From: an uncultured Alistipes sp.
Lineage (GTDB): Bacteria; Bacteroidota; Bacteroidia; Bacteroidales; Rikenellaceae
Direction of reading: 5' to 3'
DNA length: 64,000 nucleotides
Assembly (NCBI GenBank): GCA_947367255.1
Contig: CANBCZ010000008.1
Location: 1 to 64,000, forward strand
Part shown: piece after piece, positions 1-7,528 of the stretch
Numbering within the stretch: position 1 is the first letter of the stretch
Layout: each line of letters begins with the position of its first letter
Made by a program: the position numbers and the translations under genes
Notes under the pieces: generated by a model
Told to the model about the DNA's origin: nothing
The model's database searches: none
The model's input: only the letters and a program-made list of their open reading frames with translations

Positions 1-53
1 ACGATATCGGCAGTTTAGCAAACTGCTGGTTTAAGCCACTCACCCAACCCTCC
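1..53 (-). tRNA. tRNA-Ser (anticodon GCU), 5' part only
   Basis: On the minus strand the sequence opens with GGAGGGTTGGGTGAGTGG, the acceptor and D-arm start typical of tRNA-Ser. It continues into an anticodon stem GCAGT/ACTGC around the loop TTGCTAA, giving anticodon GCU for the AGC/AGU serine codons. The gene runs off the left edge, so the long variable arm and the T arm are not visible. A promoter-like TACTTTTG lies about 25 bases upstream. Confidence 0.88.
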
Positions 54-77
54 GTACATCTTATTTTTAAGAGCGTA

Positions 78-109
78 CAAAAGTAAGCCTTTTTTCTTAA
101 TCTGCCAAA
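78..109 (-). promoter_or_regulatory. Promoter of the tRNA-Ser gene
   Basis: The minus strand reads TTTG, 20 bases, then TACTTTTG. This matches the Bacteroidota sigma-ABfr consensus of TTTG and TAnnTTTG about 19 bases apart, and it points into the tRNA. Confidence 0.65.
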
Positions 110-189
110 TTATTTGCAAAATTTTTTCAAAAATAGTGTTTGCCCGATATTTGTACCTCTTATATATAGGAAATCTTAAGAAAAATTTG

Positions 190-197
190 TAATTTTG
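190..197 (+). promoter_or_regulatory. -7 element of the suf promoter
   Basis: TAATTTTG matches TAnnTTTG and lies 15 bases before the sufB ATG. It argues for the ATG at 213 rather than the in-frame TTG at 195, which falls inside the element. No good TTTG is seen at the -33 position. Confidence 0.6.
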
Positions 198-212
198 CAC
201 GAATTTATAGTT

Positions 213-1658
213 ATGAAAGAGAATAGTCAAGATATTTTGCAGTCACTCGAGAGCAGAGAGTATCAATACGGCTTTACAACCGATATTGAGACCGAAACTC
301 TGCCGAAGGGTCTTAATGAGGATATTGTGCGCGCTATCTCCTCTCGCAAGGGCGAGCCGGAGTGGATGACGGAGTATCGTCTCAAGGCGTTCCGTCATTG
401 GCAGACTATGAGCCTGCCGACTTGGGCACATCTGAATATCCCACCAATAGATTTTCAGGATATTATATACTACGCAGAGCCAAAGCAGAAGAAGGCTCTC
501 GGCTCTATGGACGAGGTAGATCCCGAGCTTAAGCGTACATTCGACAAGCTCGGTATTCCGCTCGAAGAGCAGATGGCACTCGCCGGTGTGGCTGTAGATG
601 CCGTTATGGACTCGGTGTCGGTAAAGACCACCTTCCGCGAGACGCTTGCCGAGAAGGGTATTATCTTCTGCTCTATCTCGGAGGCAATTCGTGAGTATCC
701 GGAGCTGGTGCGCAAGTATTTGGGTTCGGTGGTAAGCTATGCCGACAACTTCTACTCTGCGCTCAATGCAGCCGTATTCTCGGATGGTTCGTTCTGCTAC
801 ATCCCGAAGGGTGTGCGTTGCCCGATGGAGCTCTCGACCTACTTCCGTATCAATGCCAAGGGTACAGGTCAGTTTGAACGTACCCTTATCGTTGCCGACG
901 AGGGTGCCTATGTGAGCTACCTTGAGGGTTGTACTGCTCCGCAGCGCGATGAAAATCAGCTCCACGCAGCGGTCGTAGAGATTGTTGTCGAGCGCAATGC
1001 CGAGGTGAAGTACTCAACCGTGCAGAACTGGTATCCGGGCGATAAAGAGGGTAAGGGTGGTGTATACAACTTCGTTACCAAGCGCGGTATCTGCCACGAG
1101 AATGCCCGTCTGTCGTGGACTCAGGTCGAGACCGGCTCGGCAATAACTTGGAAGTATCCGAGCTGTGTGCTTGCCGGCGATAACTCGGTGGGCGAGTTCT
1201 ACTCGGTGGCAATGACAAACAACTATCAGCAGGCAGATACCGGTACAAAGATGATTCATCTGGGTCGCAATACCCGTTCGCGTATCGTCTCAAAGGGTAT
1301 CAGCGCAGGTCGCAGCGAGAATTCATACCGCGGACTTGTGAAGATCGGTCCTAAGGCGGAGAATGCCCGCAACTACTCGCAGTGCGACTCGTTGCTCATT
1401 GGCGATAAGTGTGGCGCACACACCTTCCCGCATATCGACTGCCGCAATAAGAGCGCAATGCTCGAGCACGAGGCTACAACCTCCAAAATCTCGGAGGATC
1501 AGCTCTTCTACTGCAACCAGCGCGGTATCTCTACCGAGGATGCTGTGGGTCTGATCGTAAACGGATATGCCAAGGAGGTGCTTGCCAAGTTGCCGATGGA
1601 GTTTGCTGTGGAGGCGCAGAAGTTGCTTGCCATCAGTCTCGAAGGTAGCGTTGGCTAA
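213..1658 (+). CDS. sufB: Fe-S cluster assembly scaffold SufB
   Basis: SufB forms the SufBC2D scaffold on which Fe-S clusters are built in the cytoplasm, with sulfur delivered from SufS. The 481-residue length is normal for the family. The C-terminal half is very characteristic, with [32 protein letters not shown] and [31 protein letters not shown] beta-helix sequence (here [19 protein letters not shown]). Conserved cysteines include those in YLEGCTAP and SQCDSL. The start at 213 is chosen because an in-frame extension to TTG 195 would overlap the promoter. It is the first gene of sufB-sufC-sufD-sufS, but a 261-base gap with a structured repeat separates it from sufC. Confidence 0.97.
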   Translation: MKENSQDILQSLESREYQYGFTTDIETETLPKGLNEDIVRAISSRKGEPEWMTEYRLKAFRHWQTMSLPTWAHLNIPPIDFQDIIYYAEPKQKKALGSMDEVDPELKRTFDKLGIPLEEQMALAGVAVDAVMDSVSVKTTFRETLAEKGIIFCSISEAIREYPELVRKYLGSVVSYADNFYSALNAAVFSDGSFCYIPKGVRCPMELSTYFRINAKGTGQFERTLIVADEGAYVSYLEGCTAPQRDENQLHAAVVEIVVERNAEVKYSTVQNWYPGDKEGKGGVYNFVTKRGICHENARLSWTQVETGSAITWKYPSCVLAGDNSVGEFYSVAMTNNYQQADTGTKMIHLGRNTRSRIVSKGISAGRSENSYRGLVKIGPKAENARNYSQCDSLLIGDKCGAHTFPHIDCRNKSAMLEHEATTSKISEDQLFYCNQRGISTEDAVGLIVNGYAKEVLAKLPMEFAVEAQKLLAISLEGSVG

Positions 1659-1672
1659 AATTGATTTTATAC

Positions 1673-1785
1673 GGTGATTTCCGCGTTACGCAATTTTAAT
1701 TCAGACAGTCACATACGCCTTAGTATGCTCCTGCCTGATTAAAATTCCAAGCCTTGAAATCCCTCGCCTAAAATGCAATTTTAGG
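1673..1785 (+). repeat. Class A nested hairpin element, copy 1 (sufB-sufC gap)
   Basis: The basal arm GATTTC (1676-1681) pairs with GAAATC (1756-1761). A long inner arm 1692-1708 pairs with 1731-1746, with one bulge and one mismatch, and is capped by CATAC-gcctta-GTATG (1712-1727). A short hairpin CCTAAAAT/ATTTTAGG follows (1767-1785). Copy 2 lies at 61139-61249 and shares the blocks GGTGATTTC, GCGTTAC and AAGCCTTGAAATCCCTC. The rest of the gap to sufC (1786-1919) holds no gene that I can support. Confidence 0.8.
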
Positions 1786-1919
1786 ACAACGCAGGGGAGG
1801 CAAACCGGTGGCAAACCGGGTTGGTAAAACGCTGGAAAGTGCAAAACGAAAAATAGATAGTAGAAAATAATTAACAAAAAGCCAATAGCCAACGGCTAAC
1901 GGCCAACAGCATAACGAAA

Positions 1920-2672
1920 ATGTTAAAAATCGAAAATTTACACGCCTCAGTTGGCGATAAAGAGATTCTTCGAGGTATCAACCTTGAGGTGAAGGCGGGT
2001 GAGGTGCACGCCATAATGGGTCCTAACGGCTCGGGTAAGAGTACACTTGCATCGGTGCTTGCGGGAAATGAGAAGTTTACCGTAACAGAGGGTAAGGTCA
2101 CATTTTTGGGCGAAAATATGCTCGAACTTCCGATAGAGGATCGTGCCCGCAAGGGTCTTTTTCTCGGTTTCCAATATCCGGTAGAGATTCCGGGTGTGAC
2201 TATGGCAAATTTTATGAAGATTGCCGTAAATGAGAAGCGTAAGTATAACGGTCAGCAGCCGCTTACAGCAGCAGAGTTCCTGAAGATGATGCGCGAGAAG
2301 AGCGCTATTGTGGAGCTTGACAGCAAGCTCACTGCACGTGCTGTAAACGAGGGTTTCTCGGGTGGTGAGAAGAAGAAGAACGAGATCTTCCAGATGGCTA
2401 TGCTTGAGCCGAAGCTCTCGATACTTGATGAGACCGACTCGGGACTCGATATTGATGCACTCCGAATAGTCGCTACAGGTGTAACTCGTCTCAAAACAGA
2501 GGATAACGCTACAGTTGTCATTACCCACTATCAGCGTCTGTTGGACTATATCGTGCCGGACTATGTGCATGTGCTCTACAAGGGTCGCATTATCTATTCG
2601 GGAGATAAGTCGCTGGCTCTCAAGCTCGAGAAGGAGGGTTACGATTGGTTGATTAACGATTACAAGGAGTAG
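1920..2672 (+). CDS. sufC: Fe-S assembly ABC-type ATPase SufC
   Basis: SufC is the ATPase of the SufBC2D complex; ATP-driven dimerisation reshapes the SufB-SufD scaffold. The protein is 250 residues, the usual length. It has Walker A GPNGSGKST (residues 34-42), the SufC-type signature FSGGEKKKNEI and Walker B LSILDETDSGLDID, whose LDETDSGLD is diagnostic of SufC. It is followed after one base by sufD. It may be transcribed by read-through of the element in front of it or from an unseen promoter in the 134 bases after that element. Confidence 0.98.
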   Translation: MLKIENLHASVGDKEILRGINLEVKAGEVHAIMGPNGSGKSTLASVLAGNEKFTVTEGKVTFLGENMLELPIEDRARKGLFLGFQYPVEIPGVTMANFMKIAVNEKRKYNGQQPLTAAEFLKMMREKSAIVELDSKLTARAVNEGFSGGEKKKNEIFQMAMLEPKLSILDETDSGLDIDALRIVATGVTRLKTEDNATVVITHYQRLLDYIVPDYVHVLYKGRIIYSGDKSLALKLEKEGYDWLINDYKE

Positions 2673-2673
2673 T

Positions 2674-3495
2674 ATGACTTTCGAGGAGTTGATTGTTTCC
2701 GGAGCTCTTTGCCCATTCAAGGGTGGGGTTATCGATAGCAGTGTCGATACCTCGTTGCCGCTTATTGCTCTCAATATCAAGACGCTTAAGGTCGATGTTG
2801 CAGCAAATAAGCAGGTGCGCCTTGTGGTGGCATATACAGAGAGTTGTCAGGCGGTTGTCGAGATAAATATTGCCCCAAATAGCTCGTTGGAGCTTGTTGA
2901 GGTATACCTTGCCGACAGCTATGCAAATATTACCGTTAATCAGGCGGAAAATTCGCAGTGTAAGAGCCTTGTGGCGCTGCTGAGCAGCTCAAATACTACA
3001 TATACATACTCAATGCAGGGGCGTAATGCGGAGAATACCTTCGATGCACTCTTCATCGCATCGGGTAGCGAGCACGCAACGCTCAACCTTAATACCCGCC
3101 ACCTTGTCTCCGATTGTCGCAGTAACTCGCTTGTCAAGGGTATCTCGGCAGGCAGAGCAACGGGAGAGTTCCACGGTCTGGTATATGTGGCACCCGATGC
3201 ACAGCGCACGGATGCACAGCAGCAGAATAGAAATATAGAGTTGGACAACTCGCACATTGTGGCACTGCCGCAGCTCGAGATCTATGCCGATGATGTGCGT
3301 TGTTCGCACGGCTCGACAGTAGGTTACTCGGATGCCGAGGCTATCTTCTATATGCGTCAGAGAGGTATTAGCGAGGCTGATGCACGACGCTTGCAGATTG
3401 AGGGCTTTGTGCAGGATGTAGTGTCGCGTTGCAATATGGAGCCGGTATGCGCACTTGTGCATCAGGCAGTTAGTGACAAATTATCAAAGATATAA
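2674..3495 (+). CDS. sufD: Short SufD, Fe-S assembly scaffold subunit
   Basis: SufD partners SufB in the SufBC2D scaffold. This 273-residue protein has the family C-terminal core: VKGISAGRATGEFHGLVYV, then PQLEIYADDVRCSHGSTVGY and IFYMRQRGISEADARRL. Typical SufD proteins are about 400-450 residues; here the N-terminal helical domain is absent and the beta-helix core begins almost at once. The start is fixed by context, since the ATG follows the sufC stop after one base. The stop overlaps the sufS start (TAATG), so the four genes look translationally coupled. It seems a genuine short form, not a broken gene. Confidence 0.93.
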   Translation: MTFEELIVSGALCPFKGGVIDSSVDTSLPLIALNIKTLKVDVAANKQVRLVVAYTESCQAVVEINIAPNSSLELVEVYLADSYANITVNQAENSQCKSLVALLSSSNTTYTYSMQGRNAENTFDALFIASGSEHATLNLNTRHLVSDCRSNSLVKGISAGRATGEFHGLVYVAPDAQRTDAQQQNRNIELDNSHIVALPQLEIYADDVRCSHGSTVGYSDAEAIFYMRQRGISEADARRLQIEGFVQDVVSRCNMEPVCALVHQAVSDKLSKI

Positions 3496-4715
3496 TGGCG
3501 TTTGATGTAGAAAATATTCGTCGCGATTTCCCGCTACTTCAGAGCAGTGTCTATAACAAGCCGCTGGTCTATCTTGATAGTGGCGCTACAGCACAGAAAC
3601 CCCTGAGGGTTATCGAGCGTGAGGCGGAGCTCTATAAGACGCTCAATGCCAATATTCATCGTGGCGTACACCACCTCTCAGACCGTATGACGGCACTCTA
3701 TGAGCAGGCGCGCGAGGCTGTGCGTGCATTTATCGGTGCCGAGAAACGCGAGGAGGTTATCTTTACATCGGGTGCGACAATGTCGATAAACCTTGTGGCA
3801 TACAGCTTCTCGGAGCGCTTTGTTACAAGTGGCGATAATATCGTTGTGACCCGTATCGAGCACCACTCCAACATCGTTCCGTGGCAGATAGCCGCCGAGC
3901 GAAAGGGCGCAACACTGCGCTTTATCGAGGCAGATGATGCGGGCGAACTGATGCTTGACAACCTGAGCGAGATTATCGATAGCCGCACAAAGATTGTCGC
4001 CGTTACACAGGCGTCAAATACCCTCGGTACTTGTCCCGATTTGAAGAGAATTATTGCAGCGGCACACGCCGTAGGAGCTGCGGTGCTTGTGGATGGTTGT
4101 CAGGGTGTTGTTCACGGTGGGGTGGATGTCTCGGCACTCGATTGTGACTTCTACGCCTTCTCGGGTCATAAGTTGTATGCTCCGACGGGTATCGGCGTAC
4201 TCTATGGTAAGGCTGAGTTGTTAGAGGCTATGCCTCCGTTTATGGCGGGTGGCGATATGGTCGATAAGGTGACCTTTGTCAAGACTACCTTTGCTCCGCT
4301 ACCGCTTAAGTTCGAGGCGGGAACGGCTAACTATATAGGGGCAGTTGCTCTTGCCGAGGCGATAGCCTACCTGCAACGTCTGCCACAGGTAGAGGTGGCA
4401 GCACATGAGGCACATCTGCTTGCCTATGCGACAGAGAAACTCTCTGCTATAGAGGGACTTACAATATATGGCACAACTGCAAATAAAGCTCCGATTGTCA
4501 GCTTTAATGTTGCAGGTTGCGACCACTACGATATAGGAATGATTTTGGACAAAATGGGCATTGCCATCCGTACAGGTCACCACTGCGCACAACCGGTTAT
4601 GGAGCGCTATGGAGTAAATGGTATGTGTCGTGCCTCTTTTGGTTTGTATAACAATACTGCCGATATTGACGCCTTAGTTAGCGGTGTCGAGCGCGCAGTG
4701 AGAATGTTGAGATAG
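3495..4715 (+). CDS. sufS: Cysteine desulfurase SufS
   Basis: This PLP enzyme removes sulfur from cysteine, giving alanine and an enzyme-bound persulfide for SufBCD. The 406-residue length is typical of group II desulfurases. The PLP lysine is K226 in FSGHKLYAP and the persulfide cysteine is C364 in RTGHHCAQP, the same numbers as in E. coli SufS. The substrate-site motifs EHHSNIVPW and ASNTLGT are also present. No sufE or sufU is seen nearby; a sulfur acceptor would have to be encoded elsewhere. The start overlaps the sufD stop by one base. Confidence 0.98.
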   Translation: MAFDVENIRRDFPLLQSSVYNKPLVYLDSGATAQKPLRVIEREAELYKTLNANIHRGVHHLSDRMTALYEQAREAVRAFIGAEKREEVIFTSGATMSINLVAYSFSERFVTSGDNIVVTRIEHHSNIVPWQIAAERKGATLRFIEADDAGELMLDNLSEIIDSRTKIVAVTQASNTLGTCPDLKRIIAAAHAVGAAVLVDGCQGVVHGGVDVSALDCDFYAFSGHKLYAPTGIGVLYGKAELLEAMPPFMAGGDMVDKVTFVKTTFAPLPLKFEAGTANYIGAVALAEAIAYLQRLPQVEVAAHEAHLLAYATEKLSAIEGLTIYGTTANKAPIVSFNVAGCDHYDIGMILDKMGIAIRTGHHCAQPVMERYGVNGMCRASFGLYNNTADIDALVSGVERAVRMLR

Positions 4716-4716
4716 T

Positions 4717-5403
4717 ATGTTTATAGTCCTTGAAGGTCTTGATGGCGCAGGAAAGAGCACCCAAATTAAGTTGCTGCGTGAACTCTTTGCCTCTCGCGGT
4801 ATAGAGAGCGAGTATGTTCACTTTCCACGTTTTGACTCACCCGTATTTGGTGAACTTATCGCCCGCTTTCTGCGCGGAGAACTCGGTAGCGTGGAGAGCG
4901 TAGATCCATATATCGTAGCTCTGCTTTTTGCCGGCGATAGAGCCGATATGGCACCACAAATTCGCGCTTGGCAGGCGGAGGGTAAGGTTGTTATTGTGGA
5001 TAGATATGTCTATTCAAATATCGGCTACCAGTGTGCAAAGCTCGCAACAGAGGAGCAGCGCGCAAAGCTCAAGCAGTGGATTTTGGATACTGAGTATGGA
5101 TACTACAATATCCCTCGTCCTGACCTCTCGCTCTTCCTTGATGTGCCGTTTGCATTCACTGCAAAGTCGCTCACCGAGCAGCGCAGTGGCGATGACAGAG
5201 CCTACCTGAATGGCGAGAAGGATATTCACGAGTCGTCACTCGACCTTCAGCAGATGGTGCGTAATGTCTATCTGGAGGCTGCTAAGAGCGATGAGGCTCT
5301 GCAGGTTATCGACTGCAGCAATGCCGATGGCGGTATGGATACTCCCGAGGGTATCTTCTCGCGCATCGAGAGTGTCGTAACCCCATTACTAAACAAGCTC
5401 TAA
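4717..5403 (+). CDS. tmk: Thymidylate kinase
   Basis: Tmk phosphorylates dTMP to dTDP with ATP in the cytoplasm. The P-loop is VLEGLDGAGKSTQ at the N-terminus, followed by the DRYVYSNIGYQ motif that contacts dTMP, and a lid region near TEQRSGDDRAY. At 228 residues it is slightly longer than many bacterial enzymes (about 205-215). It begins one base after the sufS stop, so it is probably the last gene of the suf transcript or shared with the following membrane protein gene 10 bases downstream. Confidence 0.95.
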   Translation: MFIVLEGLDGAGKSTQIKLLRELFASRGIESEYVHFPRFDSPVFGELIARFLRGELGSVESVDPYIVALLFAGDRADMAPQIRAWQAEGKVVIVDRYVYSNIGYQCAKLATEEQRAKLKQWILDTEYGYYNIPRPDLSLFLDVPFAFTAKSLTEQRSGDDRAYLNGEKDIHESSLDLQQMVRNVYLEAAKSDEALQVIDCSNADGGMDTPEGIFSRIESVVTPLLNKL

Positions 5404-5413
5404 ACCCGACAAT

Positions 5414-6535
5414 ATGCCTACTATCCCATTAAGAAATCGCCGCTCATTTCGCCTCTTTACCCACCTCTGTCGTGTGATTGTCGCCCTGACCTTTATCTTC
5501 TCGGGCGCAGTAAAGTCTATCGACCCGTGGGGTACGGCTTTGAGTGTAAACAACTACCTCGTTTCGTACGGGCTTGAGGGTCTTAAACCTCTGGCTATGG
5601 CGTTTTCTATATGGCTCTGCGGTGCGGAGCTGATGATGGGTTGTATGTTGCTCTTTAAGGTTCGTATACGTATGTGTTCGACCTTCGCAACAGCCTCGAT
5701 GATAATCTTTACTATCATCACACTCCTCGGTGCAACACTTATCCCTGTAGAGGACTGCGGCTGCTTTGGTGATGTGATAAAACTCACTCCGTGGCAGTCA
5801 TTCTTCAAGAATATACTCCTGCTGCCGCTTATCCTTGTGGTGTGGTGGCGCTATCGCCCCGACCGTATGTTCGCCTTCTCGCGTCTGGAGTTTGCTCTGG
5901 CTGTGTTCTTCTGTACATTTAGTATGGGTTTGGGAACATACTGCTATATGCACCTGCCATTGATCGATCTGCTGCCATATAAGGAGGGTACGAATATCGC
6001 TCAGGCTATGGCTGATGCGCGTGATAATCAGCACGATAGCGAGGTGGTGCTCATCTATCGCAATCGTCGAACAGGAAAACTTAAAGAGTTCAGCATTGAG
6101 GACAATGCTTGGCAGAACGAGAACCGCTGGGAGTGGGTCGATACCCGCGTGAGCGAGGATGTCTCCGATAAGGTCGAACCGATGATTCTCGAGTTCTATG
6201 TTGCCGACGATAGGGGAGAGGTTACAGATAGTCTGCTCTCTATCAAGGGCAATCTCTATATGCTCTGCGTCACAAATCGAGCAAAGGTCTCTCCGCGCTG
6301 TGAACAGCGCCTCCGATCGGTGGTTGAGCAGGCAGCCGCGGAGGATGCAGCAGTCATCTGCCTCACTCCGGAGCCTGTAACCCGCCCAACCTTCCATTCG
6401 TTTGCCGGCAGCAAGCAAGTCCGCTGTTACAATATCGACTCCAAAACCATGAAGACGATGCTTCGCGCGAATACGGGGCTTGTGGTTCTTACTGACGGCA
6501 TAATTACGCGCAAGGCTAACTGCACCGATATTTAG
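5414..6535 (+). CDS. DoxX/MauE-like membrane protein with C-terminal extracytoplasmic domain
   Basis: The first 155 residues resemble the DoxX/MauE family: four hydrophobic helices, the N-terminal ALTFIFSGAVKSIDPWGTA segment, and the motif VEDCGCFGD, whose cysteine pair suggests a thiol or redox role. A fifth hydrophobic stretch near residues 155-185 is followed by about 190 residues likely outside the membrane, with several cysteines and a faint thioredoxin-fold look (LMILEFYVADD-like strands, NTGLVVLTDG near the end). The redox role is inferred from MauE relatives, not shown. It follows tmk by 10 bases and ends exactly where a class B repeat begins. Confidence 0.75.
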   Translation: MPTIPLRNRRSFRLFTHLCRVIVALTFIFSGAVKSIDPWGTALSVNNYLVSYGLEGLKPLAMAFSIWLCGAELMMGCMLLFKVRIRMCSTFATASMIIFTIITLLGATLIPVEDCGCFGDVIKLTPWQSFFKNILLLPLILVVWWRYRPDRMFAFSRLEFALAVFFCTFSMGLGTYCYMHLPLIDLLPYKEGTNIAQAMADARDNQHDSEVVLIYRNRRTGKLKEFSIEDNAWQNENRWEWVDTRVSEDVSDKVEPMILEFYVADDRGEVTDSLLSIKGNLYMLCVTNRAKVSPRCEQRLRSVVEQAAAEDAAVICLTPEPVTRPTFHSFAGSKQVRCYNIDSKTMKTMLRANTGLVVLTDGIITRKANCTDI

Positions 6536-6664
6536 TTTTATCGTGATAACGCGGATACCTGCTTCCGCTATCTAAAAATCCCGACAATGGCTGTACGCCT
6601 TAGTACTATCCATCGCCGGGATTTTTACCCGAGCGTGGCATCTACCGCGTTCTGACGATAAAAC
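6535..6664. repeat. Class B nested hairpin element, copy 1
   Basis: The outer arms GTTTTATCGT (6535-6544) and ACGATAAAAC (6655-6664) are perfectly complementary. Inside them AACGCGG (6548-6554) pairs with CCGCGTT (6645-6651), then AAAAATCCCG (6574-6583) with CGGGATTTTT (6617-6626), capped by CTGTAC...GTACTA. The A-tract and T-tract around the inner stem suit a bidirectional terminator between the convergent genes on either side. Confidence 0.85.
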
Positions 6665-6711
6665 GAGTACAAATAGGTGGCGGTGTGCAAGCAATGCACC
6701 ATACCTGACGC
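6647..6711. repeat. 65-base direct repeat, copy 1
   Basis: This block starts with the right arm of the class B element (GCGTTCTGACGATAAAAC) and continues through GGTGGCGGTGTGCAAGC to CCTGACGC. It is repeated without change at 6877-6941, exactly 230 bases away. The 165 bases between the copies hold no gene that I can support. Confidence 0.9.
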
Positions 6712-6876
6712 GTTGGCTCGCCTTTGGCGACCCTTCACTGCTGCGCCTCGGTAGTATCGGTCGCAGTGCTGCGCACTTCAAATGTCAAAATTCACAAATC
6801 TGTGAACAAGTTCCCATATGCGATTTTTCCCTTTGCAACTTCGTTGTGCGACCGCACTACACTCGGCTTAATCGCA

Positions 6877-6941
6877 GCGTTCTGACGATAAAACGAGTAC
6901 AAATAGGTGGCGGTGTGCAAGCAATGCACCATACCTGACGC
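6877..6941. repeat. 65-base direct repeat, copy 2
   Basis: Identical to 6647-6711. A degenerate third unit follows at about 6942-6985 (TGACATCAAATATGTGC then AAAGAGGTAGCGGTGTGCAA), so the right end of the class B element appears to have been duplicated two or three times in this gap. Confidence 0.88.
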
Positions 6942-7039
6942 ACTCTGACATCAAATATGTGCAAAGAGGTAGCGGTGTGCAAACTCTTGCCAAACTTCTC
7001 ATACGCTTGCGGATACCTCTGTAAGGTAACAGCCAACAA

Positions 7040-7444
7040 CTAATACCCCTCTGTTTCTATGCTTACAATCGACACTTCGTGCGAGAGGGGAGCGATGCGG
7101 CGAAGCATCTGCAGTGTGCCGCAGTACTTCTCGGTGGTGAGATTTATAGCTCTGCCAATCTTGCTCTGCTCGGAGATTGTGTTGCACTCGACGCGGTAGA
7201 GAATGTTGAACGAGCGGTAGATGCTCTTTGCCATAACCTGCTCAGTATCAAGCGTTCCTGACATCTCTATCTCTGCGCTCTTCGGGGTGATATGCTCCTT
7301 GTCGAGTATCCCCTTCATCGTTATCGACGCACAGAGCGCAGTGGCATAGAGTATAAGCTCCTTGGGGTTCATCTCTTCGACCTTTTTGCCAACGGGGTGG
7401 AACTGCCCCTCCTTGTCCATTTCGATAGTAATCTTTACTCTCAT
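7040..7444 (-). CDS. OsmC/Ohr family protein
   Basis: At 134 residues this fits the OsmC family of small cytoplasmic thiol peroxidases and related proteins. The motif NPKELILYATALCASIT matches the OsmC helix that carries the peroxidatic cysteine (C38), and a second cysteine sits in TTEKYCGT (C108), where the family has its resolving cysteine. With both present, reduction of organic hydroperoxides is possible, but many OsmC-like proteins of this length have no known substrate. It is convergent with the DoxX-like gene, and the gap between them is filled by repeats. Confidence 0.8.
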   Translation of the reverse strand: MRVKITIEMDKEGQFHPVGKKVEEMNPKELILYATALCASITMKGILDKEHITPKSAEIEMSGTLDTEQVMAKSIYRSFNILYRVECNTISEQSKIGRAINLTTEKYCGTLQMLRRIAPLSHEVSIVSIETEGY

Positions 7445-7504
7445 AGCTCAATATTTTTGATAGTTTTTGCATCAACAAAGAGCAAATTGTATTCCAAAAA
7501 TTAC

Positions 7505-7512
7505 TATCTTTG
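7505..7512 (+). promoter_or_regulatory. -7 element before the PEGA protein gene
   Basis: TATCTTTG matches TAnnTTTG and lies 16 bases before the ATG at 7529. It supports that start over an in-frame upstream extension to 7292 that would be antisense to the OsmC-like gene. Confidence 0.55.
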
Positions 7513-7528
7513 TGAAAATATCCTGACA

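Noticed and set aside
195..212. TTG start for sufB six codons upstream of the ATG
   Set aside because: The TTG lies inside the -7 element TAATTTTG, so it would precede the transcript start.
1648..1834. AGCGTT/AACGCT as an outer stem around the class A element in the suf gap
   Set aside because: Six bases only, with one arm inside the sufB coding end and no equivalent in copy 2.
6712..6876. Possible small gene between the two 65-base repeats
   Set aside because: No frame is long enough or has a start with a leader, and the sequence shares words with the flanking repeats.
6647..6985. CRISPR-like repeats
   Set aside because: Only two or three units, with a 165-base interval and no cas genes; the block is part of a larger hairpin element.
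7292..7528. N-terminal extension of the PEGA protein
   Set aside because: It is antisense to the OsmC-like gene, has no signal peptide and stands before the promoter element; the signal peptide begins at 7529.
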